Below, piece after piece: positions 34,960-48,607 of a stretch of 64,000 nucleotides of DNA (positions within the stretch are counted from its first letter, which is position 1; each line of letters begins with the position of its first letter). The position numbers and the translations under genes are program-made. The notes beneath the pieces are model-generated. The model had not been told where the DNA came from. It saw nothing but the letters and a program-made list of their open reading frames with translations, and searched no databases. The DNA comes from Malaya genurostris (taxonomy: Eukaryota; Arthropoda; Insecta; Diptera; Culicidae): positions 157,355,080-157,419,079 of the forward strand of contig NC_080572.1 of NCBI RefSeq assembly GCF_030247185.1, read 5' to 3'.

Positions 34960-35615
34960 CAGCTGTTTTTCAAAGTTGGGCGAATCTTACAAAAGTAAAC
35001 ATATCGAGTTTCTCTCACCTACTAATAAAAGCTTAAAATTCCTACAATTTTGCCTAAAAATTCGGATTCTACAAAAATCTCAATCTTTGTAATACAATGA
35101 ACTATAAAGGGCGAAACTGTCATTCCATTTGTTTACGTGAGTTTCGCCCTCCGTGTTCCATGACAACAAACGGAACGATACTTCAATTGCTAGTAAAGAA
35201 GGGCGAAACCTTTTTTTTTTCTTTATTTCAGATGGTTTCCGAGCCTTTTTCCACTGGAAATAGTAAATGAGACGATAAAATTACTCGCAGATTTGTCTTA
35301 GTCTCGAAAACCAGCCAATTTCATGAAAAATGCGCAAGGGCGTATCTTTATAATTCACACAGGAAGCATAAAAGTAAACAAATCGGAAAAGGGCGAAACT
35401 CTTTTTATGTTTATTTATTCAGTGGATATAGATAGAAAGTGGTAAAATTTGCATCACTTTTGAAGATAAACTAACAATTCATCGACTAATCATAAATTGA
35501 TCTGAGAATATACGATAATTTCTAAATACGATTTGAAACCAAAATCGAAACATTCATCGATGTTTTTCTCCATTTGCTGTCAATGTTAGATTCGTCGATC
35601 TTTGAAACACAGCTG
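34960..35615. mobile_element. 656-bp MITE in Gypsy-A, left arm
   Basis: Terminal inverted repeats start CAGCTGTTTTTCAAAG (left) and CAGCTGTGTTTCAAAG (right, reverse complement) and extend to GCGAATCT/ACGAATCT. AATT lies outside both ends (34956-34959, 35616-35619); without the insert and one AATT, pol reads on in frame. Inside are three direct GGGCGAAAC motifs (35109, 35201, 35391) and one inverted (35141); the first and the inverted one form an 11-bp hairpin. No transposase. Confidence 0.85.
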
Positions 35616-35619
35616 AATT

Positions 35620-36753
35620 GATTTCGAGACAATGGCCAACCAACAAAGGAATGATCCAGAACTGACAACGTTCCTGACCAACCCTCCTGTCAATACATCT
35701 TTGGTAATGAAGGCAATGCAGTCCGGCCATTCGTTCCGAAGAATTTCCGAACCATTATCATCAAAAAACTTCACAGTGCATCCCATCCTGTCGTACGCTC
35801 GACTACTCGCCTCGTGATAGATCGCTACGTGTGGCCATCCATGAGACGAGACTGCAAACTTTTCGTATCCCATTGCATCGCCTGCCAGAAGTCAAAAGTA
35901 CATCGTCACAACAAGGCGCCCATCGTACAAATATCTACACCGGATCGACAAATTCACACGTTGGCCAGAAGTGATTCATATCCACAACATGACAGCAGCC
36001 ACAGTCGCGCATACATTCGTTAGCAGTTGGATTGCGCGCTTCGGAGTTCCAACAACCACCGATCTCGGAAGACAGTTCGAGTCCGAACTTTTCCGAGAAT
36101 TAACCAGATTATTGGGAATAACTCACCTGAAGGCTACGCCATACCATCCACAAGCAAACGGGAAAATTGAACGAACTCATCGACAACTCAAGGCCGCGAT
36201 TATGTGCCACCAGAACAACAAATGGACAGAATCGTTGCCGTTCGTACTCCTCGGAATGAGGGCTGCCCTCAAGGAAGATCTTAAAGCCTCAGCCGCTGAA
36301 GCAACCTATGGAACAACCATTCGACTACCCGGAGAATTTTTCACCGAAATGAAAAACAAGCTATCTACACCAGATTTCATCACCGACCTGAAGAACAGAA
36401 TGTCAAAACTACGACCTACTCCGACAAGCAACCATTCGAAGATAACACCTTTCATCCAAAAGGAACTAAGCACCTGCAGCCATGTATTTGTGAAAAACGG
36501 ATCAATCAAACCACCTTTAACTCAGCCTTATGATGGACCATTCCGAGTACTACGCAGAAAAAAGAAAGTGTTCATCATCGACATCCGTGGAAAAAATTTC
36601 CCAATATCCGTCGACAGACTGAAAGCTCCCTTCATCGAAGCGGATGAATTAGCACCAAAACAGCCTAACATACAGGATAACAACGAAGCATCTCTCTACC
36701 GAACAAAGTCTGGTCGGCACGAAAAAATCCCTCAGCGTTATTGGAATGAGTAA
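35620..36753 (+). pseudogene. Gypsy-A integrase, left arm
   Basis: Three overlapping frames. Segment 1 (to 35817) is the region before integrase. Segment 2 has the zinc-binding part (CHCIACQKSK-type: SHCIACQKSKVHRH). Segment 3 holds the core (RFGVPTTTDLGRQFESELF with the second Asp; YHPQANGKIERTHRQLK with the Glu) and a chromodomain-less C-terminus ending RYWNE, TAA at 36751. Between segments 2 and 3 about 40 residues are missing, including the first catalytic Asp, so the integrase is dead. The same lesion is present in the right arm. Confidence 0.85.
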
Positions 36754-36764
36754 GGGGGGAGTAC

Positions 36765-36991
36765 TGTGGCGAACTCGCCTGGTAACCCTAACCTCACCAT
36801 CGTATATAGAACACGTACATAGTAACCGATCAACCGATCGCTATGTGCTACCAATACCACACAACAGCCAATCGGCTGTTAATTTATACATATGTAAAGC
36901 AGTAATAAAACGACCACCAAAGAGACTACACCGTTCTATCCGCTTGTGCGTAATCCGAAAGGATCCCAAAAATAGTAAAATTTCAGTTACA
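36765..36991 (+). repeat. Putative LTR of Gypsy-A, left arm
   Basis: A purine tract (AAGGGGGGAG) follows the pol stop; TGTGGCGAACTCGCC then starts the likely LTR, with AATAAA near 36904 and a possible end TCAGTTACA at 36991. The end is a guess because no second LTR copy in the same orientation is available for comparison. Confidence 0.45.
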
Positions 36992-37229
36992 AGAGAAATA
37001 AAAAATTAAATTAAATCAAATCTACCTTGTTGCTTTTGTCTCTGTTCATCTGTCGTAAAGAACGACGTGAAGCTCATCCAACGATTTCCAATTTGCAGTC
37101 TTTTGGTATCGTTCTCTGCTATCTCAGTTGCTCTAGTGTCGTTGTGATCACCACTAAACTTGGTGTGCTGCCTGTACATGACCCCAGGTACAGTGCTATT
37201 GCTCTTGGTGGCGATCAAATGTGATGCTT
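36992..37229. other. Unidentified segment between LTR and Juan-like copy
   Basis: AT-rich start, then a stretch open on the minus strand (37006-37218, containing GNRWMSFTSFFTTDEQRQ) that I cannot assign. Mirrored at 44784-45021. Confidence 0.35.
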
Positions 37230-38935
37230 GCAGTGTAGCACCACACGATGTATGTCGTCTCTTTAGATCCTACGCAGCGTACAAATTCTGGTACCTGTTA
37301 GATCAGCACTGGATTGCTTTAGAACCTCTGTGCCTTTACACCCCTTCGTCTTCGCACCTTTATGCGATGGCTTTTCTGTGACTCGTCATTTTTATGCACT
37401 CGCACCTCTGTGTCTCTACACCTCTGTGCGTATGAACAGGATGGCCTTCGTTGCTAGCTTTCCAGTCGGGGAACGCCCCGAATATTGCGTTGGCGATTAG
37501 CACCAGCAGTTTTAACTACCTGTAGCCGTTAACTCACGAGCCAGTATAATGGAAGCACAACCTCTTCGCTTGAATGTTTTTTACTGAATGCGTTGTGAGT
37601 CCTATTGAAAATGAAGTCTCACTGAAATATGATCATATTTCAACTCAAGTGTTGTTACAAGATGACATTACTGAGACAAATTTTGATGAAAATAAGTACA
37701 TTATTTGGAAACCTAAAAACATGAAGGCTTTTGGTAATGATGGAATCTTTAATATTTTTATTCAAGAACCTTCTAGATGTTGCCTTGAGACCCTTAATTA
37801 AAATTTTCAACAAGTGTTTTACATTAGCTTACTTCCCTAAAAGATGGAAAAAACGCTCAAGTAATTCCCATCCACAAACCTGATAAAAACCCAGCAGAAA
37901 CATTAAGTTATCGACCAATTAGTTTAATTTATTGTATCAGTAAACATTTTGAAAAAATTATCTTGTTGAGAATGATGTGTCATATAAATGAGACATAGAA
38001 AAAGCATTCGACAGTGTTTGGCACAAATGTTTAATAGCAAAAATGTCCTACTTTTAGTTTCCCGTTTATTTGATTCAAATGATTCAAAATTATTTAACTG
38101 GTCGTACTTAGCTATCAGAATTATCAATCTAAATTGCTACCCGTACGAGCAGGTGTTCCGCAGGGTTCGAGTGTAGCTCCATTCTTGTATAATATTTTCA
38201 CTGATCTTCCAAATCTACAGGTCGATTGTCAGAAATCGCTATTTTGTGACGACACACGTCTGTTAACCACAGGTAGAAATCTAAGAGTGATCTGCAGTCG
38301 CCCAAAAAAGAAGCTTAAATATTTTCAGTGATTTTCTGTCAAAATGGAAAATAGCACCATATGTAGCAAAACCGCAATTAATTACCTTTCCTCATAAGCC
38401 AAGAGTTTCTTTTCTTAAACCAAACAATAATCGCATTATCAAATTGAATGGCTTGAAATTGACATGGTCTGATCAATCAAAATACTTAGGTTTAACGTAT
38501 GACAAAAACTCACTTTCAAGGATCACATTGAAAGAATCCAGACAAAGTGTAATAAATATATTAAATGTTTATATCCTCTTATAAACAAAAATTCTAAGCT
38601 CTGTCTAAAGAACAAATTATTAATTTATAAACAAATTTTCCGACCAGCCATGATTTATGCAGTACCAATTTGGTAAAGTTGTTGTTCCACCAGGTAGAAA
38701 ATGCTTCAAAGGATGCGGAATAAAATTTTTAAAATGGTTTTGAAGCACCCTCCCAGGTTGAGTTATAAATGAGTTACACAGACTCACAAATATATAACCA
38801 TTAGATAATTTCGACAAAAATCGATGCTCTCTGTATTAGATAGTATATAAGATCCTTTTTCCCATTACACAATACAAGTTGGTTTACAAATTACCTACAC
38901 AAAAATCACAGAATTGCGGAAGCAAATGATAAACG
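37230..38935 (+). pseudogene. Juan-like Jockey-clade LINE remnant, outer left copy
   Basis: A leader block (37230-37585, with GGAACGCCCCGAATATTGCG) is followed by LINE coding remnants in several frames: PKNMKAFGNDGIFNIF, PKRWKNAQVIPIHKPDKN, LSYRPISLIY, then after a deletion EKAFDSVWHKCL, VRAGVPQGSSVAPFLYNIFT, a mutated active site FCDDTRLL (usually FADD), PYVAKPQLITFPHKPR, and the C-terminal GRKCFKGCGIKF region. The last part (38777-38935) is the 3' end. Many stops. The motif set resembles mosquito Juan elements; the name is from memory. Confidence 0.75.
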
Positions 38936-38967
38936 TGATAAATATGTTATCTAACATACATAAGAAC

Positions 38968-39346
<379 letters not shown>

Positions 39347-39359
39347 ATGCTTGCAGTGT

Positions 39360-42627
<3,268 letters not shown>

Positions 42628-42749
42628 ACACTGCAAGCATTACAAATTTGGTAAAGTTGTTGTTCCACCAGGTAGAAAATGCTTCAAAGGATGCGGAATA
42701 AAATTTTGAAAATGGTTTTGAAGCACCCTCCCAGGTTGAGTTATAAATG

Positions 42750-42932
<183 letters not shown>

Positions 42933-43077
42933 CGTACTCGACGAGCTGAGTCGAATGGTATATGACATTTCAAATCCTTCAATTTTCAACCCGTGCGGCT
43001 GAAATGTACATTTCGGTAACAACGTATAAAAATGCATCATGACCGGTTCTTATGTATGTTAGATAACATATTTATCA

Positions 43078-44783
43078 CGTTTATCATTTGCTTCCGCAAT
43101 TCTGTGATTTTTGTGTAGGTAATTTGTAAACCAACTTGTATTGTGTAATGGGAAAAAGGATCTTATATACTATCTAATACAGAGAGCATCGATTTTTGTC
43201 GAAATTATCTAATGGTTATATATTTGTGAGTCTGTGTAACTCATTTATAACTCAACCTGGGAGGGTGCTTCAAAACCATTTTCAAAATTTTATTCCGCAT
43301 CCTTTGAAGCATTTTCTACCTGGTGGAACAACAACTTTACCAAATTGGTACTGCATAAATCATGGCTGGTCGGAAAATTTGTTTATAAATTAATAATTTG
43401 TTCTTTAGACAGAGCTTAGAATTTTTGTTTATAAGAGGATATAAACATTTAATATATTTATTACACTTTGTCTGGATTCTTTCAATGTGATCCTTGAAAG
43501 TGAGTTTTTGTCATACGTTAAACCTAAGTATTTTGATTGATCAGACCATGTCAATTTCAAGCCATTCAATTTGATAATGCGATTATTGTTTGGTTTAAGA
43601 AAAGAAACTCTTGGCTTATGAGGAAAGGTAATTAATTGCGGTTTTGCTACATATGGTGCTATTTTCCATTTTGACAGAAAATCACTGAAAATATTTAAGC
43701 TTCTTTTTTGGGCGACTGCAGATCACTCTTAGATTTCTACCTGTGGTTAACAGACGTGTGTCGTCACAAAATAGCGATTTCTGACAATCGACCTGTAGAT
43801 TTGGAAGATCAGTGAAAATATTATACAAGAATGGAGCTACACTCGAACCCTGCGGAACACCTGCTCGTACGGGTAGCAATTTAGATTGATAATTCTGATA
43901 GCTAAGTACGACCAGTTAAATAATTTTGAATCATTTGAATCAAATAAACGGGAAACTAAAAGTAGGACATTTTTGCTATTAAACATTTGTGCCAAACACT
44001 GTCGAATGCTTTTTCTATGTCTCATTTATATGACACATCATTCTCAACAAGATAATTTTTTCAAAATGTTTACTGATACAATAAATTAAACTAATTGGTC
44101 GATAACTTAATGTTTCTGCTGGGTTTTTATCAGGTTTGTGGATGGGAATTACTTGAGCGTTTTTTCCATCTTTTAGGGAAGTAAGCTAATGTAAAACACT
44201 TGTTGAAAATTTTAATTAAGGGTCTCAAGGCAACATCTAGAAGGTTCTTGAATAAAAATATTAAAGATTCCATCATTACCAAAAGCCTTCATGTTTTTAG
44301 GTTTCCAAATAATGTACTTATTTTCATCAAAATTTGTCTCAGTAATGTCATCTTGTAACAACACTTGAGTTGAAATATGATCATATTTCAGTGAGACTTC
44401 ATTTTCAATAGGACTCACAACGCATTCAGTAAAAAACATTCAAGCGAAGAGGTTGTGCTTCCATTATACTGGCTCGTGAGTTAACGGCTACAGGTAGTTA
44501 AAACTGCTGGTGCTAATCGCCAACGCAATATTCGGGGCGTTCCCCGACTGGAAAGCTAGCAACGAAGGCCATCCTGTTCATACGCACAGAGGTGTAGAGA
44601 CACAGAGGTGCGAGTGCATAAAAATGACGAGTCACAGAAAAGCCATCGCATAAAGGTGCGAAGACGAAGGGGTGTAAAGGCACAGAGGTTCTAAAGCAAT
44701 CCAGTGCTGATCTAACAGGTACCAGAATTTGTACGCTGCGTAGGATCTAAAGAGACGACATACATCGTGTGGTGCTACACTGC
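43078..44783 (-). pseudogene. Juan-like LINE remnant, outer right copy
   Basis: Mirror of 37230-38935 (sum 82013). One difference noted: the 38730 T is G-equivalent here (AAAATTTTGAAAATGG on the minus strand), changing FKNF to FQNF in a non-functional frame. Confidence 0.85.
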
Positions 44784-45021
44784 AAGCATCACATTTGATC
44801 GCCACCAAGAGCAATAGCACTGTACCTGGGGTCATGTACAGGCAGCACACCAAGTTTAGTGGTGATCACAACGACACTAGAGCAACTGAGATAGCAGAGA
44901 ACGATACCAAAAGACTGCAAATTGGAAATCGTTGGATGAGCTTCACGTCGTTCTTTACGACAGATGAACAGAGACAAAAGCAACAAGGTAGATTTGATTT
45001 AATTTAATTTTTTATTTCTCT

Positions 45022-45248
45022 TGTAACTGAAATTTTACTATTTTTGGGATCCTTTCGGATTACGCACAAGCGGATAGAACGGTGTAGTCTCTTTGGTGGT
45101 CGTTTTATTACTGCTTTACATATGTATAAATTAACAGCCGATTGGCTGTTGTGTGGTATTGGTAGCACATAGCGATCGGTTGATCGGTTACTATGTACGT
45201 GTTCTATATACGATGGTGAGGTTAGGGTTACCAGGCGAGTTCGCCACA
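45022..45248 (-). repeat. Putative LTR of Gypsy-A, right arm
   Basis: Mirror of 36765-36991; adjacent purine tract (CTCCCCCCTT on plus) and pol stop at 45260. Confidence 0.45.
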
Positions 45249-45259
45249 GTACTCCCCCC

Positions 45260-46393
45260 TTACTCATTCCAATAACGCTGAGGGATTTTTTCGTGCCGAC
45301 CAGACTTTGTTCGGTAGAGAGATGCTTCGTTGTTATCCTGTATGTTAGGCTGTTTTGGTGCTAATTCATCCGCTTCGATGAAGGCAGCTTTCAGTCTGTC
45401 GACGGATATTGGGAAATTTTTTCCACGGATGTCGATGATGAACACTTTCTTTTTTCTGCGTAGTACTCGGAATGGTCCATCATAAGGCTGAGTTAAAGGT
45501 GGTTTGATTGATCCGTTTTTCACAAATACATGGCTGCAGGTGCTTAGTTCCTTTTGGATGAAAGGTGTTATCTTCGAATGGTTGCTTGTCGGAGTAGGTC
45601 GTAGTTTTGACATTCTGTTCTTCAGGTCGGTGATGAAATCTGGTGTAGATAGCTTGTTTTTCATTTCGGTGAAAAATTCTCCGGGTAGTCGAATGGTTGT
45701 TCCATAGGTTGCTTCAGCGGCTGAGGCTTTAAGATCTTCCTTGAGGGCAGCCCTCATTCCGAGGAGTACGAACGGCAACGATTCTGTCCATTTGTTGTTC
45801 TGGTGGCACATAATCGCGGCCTTGAGTTGTCGATGAGTTCGTTCAATTTTCCCGTTTGCTTGTGGATGGTATGGCGTAGCCTTCAGGTGAGTTATTCCCA
45901 ATAATCTGGTTAATTCTCGGAAAAGTTCGGACTCGAACTGTCTTCCGAGATCGGTGGTTGTTGGAACTCCGAAGCGCGCAATCCAACTGCTAACGAATGT
46001 ATGCGCGACTGTGGCTGCTGTCATGTTGTGGATATGAATCACTTCTGGCCAACGTGTGAATTTGTCGATCCGGTGTAGATATTTGTACGATGGGCGCCTT
46101 GTTGTGACGATGTACTTTTGACTTCTGGCAGGCGATGCAATGGGATACGAAAAGTTTGCAGTCTCGTCTCATGGATGGCCACACGTAGCGATCTATCACG
46201 AGGCGAGTAGTCGAGCGTACGACAGGATGGGATGCACTGTGAAGTTTTTTGATGATAATGGTTCGGAAATTCTTCGGAACGAATGGCCGGACTGCATTGC
46301 CTTCATTACCAAAGATGTATTGACAGGAGGGTTGGTCAGGAACGTTGTCAGTTCTGGATCATTCCTTTGTTGGTTGGCCATTGTCTCGAAATC
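45260..46393 (-). pseudogene. Gypsy-A integrase, right arm
   Basis: Mirror of 35620-36753 with the same three-frame structure and the same loss of the first catalytic Asp. One amino-acid difference near the C-terminus (RLKAAFIEAD here, RLKAPFIEAD in the left arm). Confidence 0.85.
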
Positions 46394-46397
46394 AATT

Positions 46398-47053
46398 CAG
46401 CTGTGTTTCAAAGATCGGCGAATCTAACATTGACAGCAAATGGAGAAAAACATCGATGAATGTTTCGATTTTGGTTTCAAATCGTATTTAGAAATTATCG
46501 TATATTCTCAGATCAATTTATGATTAGTCGATGAATTGTTAGTTTATCTTCAAAAGTGATGCAAATTTTACCACTTTCTATCTATATCCACTGAATAAAT
46601 AAACATAAAAAGAGTTTCGCCCTTTTCCGATTTGTTTACTTTTATGCTTCCTGTGTGAATTATAAAGATACGCCCTTGCGCATTTTTCATGAAATTGGCT
46701 TGTTTTCGAGACTAAGACAAATCTGCGAGTAATTTTATCGTCTCATTTACTATTTCCAGTGGAAAAAGGCTCGGAAACCATCTGAAATAAAGAAAAAAAA
46801 AAGGTTTCGCCCTTCTTTACTAGCAATTGAAGTATCGTTCCGTTTGTTGTCATGGAACACGGAGGGCGAAACTCACGTAAACAAATGGAATGACAGTTTC
46901 GCCCTTTATAGTTCATTGTATTACAAAGATTGAGATTTTTGTAGAATCCGAATTTTTAGGCAAAATTGTAGGAATTTTAAGCTTTTATTAGTAGGTGAGA
47001 GAAACTCGATATGTTTACTTTTGTAAGATTCGCCCAACTTTGAAAAACAGCTG
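46398..47053. mobile_element. 656-bp MITE in Gypsy-A, right arm
   Basis: Mirror of 34960-35615 with the same AATT target duplication (46394-46397, 47054-47057). One base differs in the interior (partner of 35312). Confidence 0.85.
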
Positions 47054-47771
47054 AATTGGTTCGTAGTTGCTCGTGATGGAATCGATTCGGCTCAGCATGT
47101 CGGCGACTTTGTTTGCTTCGCCGGGTACATGCCTGATGTCCGTGGTGTATTCGCTGATTAAGCTAAGGTGTCGTTGTTGGGTTGGGCTGGCTCGATCGGG
47201 CCGCTGGTAGAATGCTGTGGTGAGAGGCTTATGGTCAGTATAAATGCAGAAATCACGACCAGTGAGCTGATCCTTGAAATATTTCACTGCTTCGTAAATC
47301 GTAAATAACTCTCGGTCATATGTGCTTGCTTTCTGCTTGCTTTTGTATAACTTGCGGGAGAAATATGCAAGAGGTTGACGACTTTTCTCGGTGATTTGAT
47401 GTAACATCCCGCCGATCGCGGTGCCAGATGCGTCGACTTCAAGTGCTAATTTTGCCTCCACGCAAGGGTGAGCGAGAAGGATTACATTTGCCATGTCTTG
47501 CTTACATTGTTGAAAGGCTGCTGCTGTGGTATCATTCCACTGCAACAATGTTTTATCGTTACGAACGTTTCCATTAATCATGGATTGCAGGATTTGTTGA
47601 TTTTCTGCTGCGTGCGGGATGAATCTGCGGTAGAAGTTCACTGTCCCCAGGAATCGCTTCATTTGTTTCGCGATAAGCGGTCGAGGAAAATTGATAATGG
47701 CTTCAACTTTGTCTCGAGTAGGTTGAATGTTACTTGAGGTTGTCCTATCTGGCACTTGCCGGTATTGATGG
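47054..47771 (-). pseudogene. Gypsy-A pol: RT end and RNase H, right side
   Basis: Continues beyond the palindrome end at 47511, so this is the parental copy. On the minus strand: TRDKVEAIINFPRPLIAKQM, KRFLGTVNFYRRFIPHAAEN (RT thumb), TAAAFQQCKQDMANVILLAH, then RNase H as in the left arm. It is cut at 47772 by Gypsy-B; the preceding residues (NTGKCQIGQPQ) span both sides of that insertion. Confidence 0.85.
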
Positions 47772-48415
47772 TGTACGATATGTACGATTTCTTTTGCACG
47801 ATTACTATTTTTGGGGACATGTTAAAATGTTGGAAGGATTTCTTTTCTTTTGCCATTGAAATGATGAAAGAACCTTCACCTTTAGTTGTTCGTTCGAGAT
47901 TGGTTTTATTCAAATGTTTTAAAGTTATGCTAACCTGTTCTCCGATGTACATAAGGTGGGAGGAGCCAGTTACAATACTTTCGTTAAATAAATTGTTAGT
48001 GGGAGAGAGGGAAAAGAGAGAGAATATCGATTGGTGCATCAATGCAGCAAGAGGCGATTGAACCTATAGCGCATTACGCAAGGGAAAGAATTGTCGCATC
48101 GGCGGATAGTGTGAGAAGCTTGCTTAGCTCGCCGTGTGCAGCATATGTTGCAACACGGACGGCTAGCATGGGAACTTAATGTGAACCAAATGGTTGGCTC
48201 TTGGGAAATGTAACGATCGTCAAGTGTTTTTACGACCTGTTACTAATTTGGATGCATGGTACTTAAAGGATAAAGAATGTAAGGATTGGTGTTTGGGATT
48301 TTCGGTTTTGGTTTATGATCTGTGATCAGAGAAGGATTGGTTAGAGATCGTGTGAATGCTGGAATGTGGGAAAGTGTTTAATTTGGGTTAGTCGGATCAA
48401 TATTATCATGCTACA
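47772..48415 (-). repeat. Gypsy-B 3' LTR
   Basis: 644 bp, on plus TGTACGATATGTACGATTTC ... TATTATCATGCTACA. Versus the other LTR it reads AAGTTATGCT (other AAGTTAAGCT) and TTCTCCGATG (other TTCTACGATG). Confidence 0.93.
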
Positions 48416-48607
48416 TCACCCTCCTTTGGTTGAATGATGTAACGTAGTGTAAGCATTCAATTGTAATCGAACTGGCTCCCTAACATTATTAATGAATAGT
48501 GAACATTGAAGTGTGTTGTGTTTCTGCTGTATATAATCTACTGTATGTGTGGTTTAATTGGGGTTTGAATGTGTGTCCTTAAAATGTATATAAAAATTTG
48601 GATTTTT
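48416..48607 (-). other. Gypsy-B 3' untranslated segment with purine tract
   Basis: Minus-strand CCAAAGGAGGGTGA directly abuts the LTR and is the likely polypurine tract priming plus-strand DNA. No ORF. Confidence 0.6.

Noticed and set aside
48416..48607. An env gene in Gypsy-B
   Set aside because: Only ~190 bp separate pol from the 3' LTR and no frame fits.
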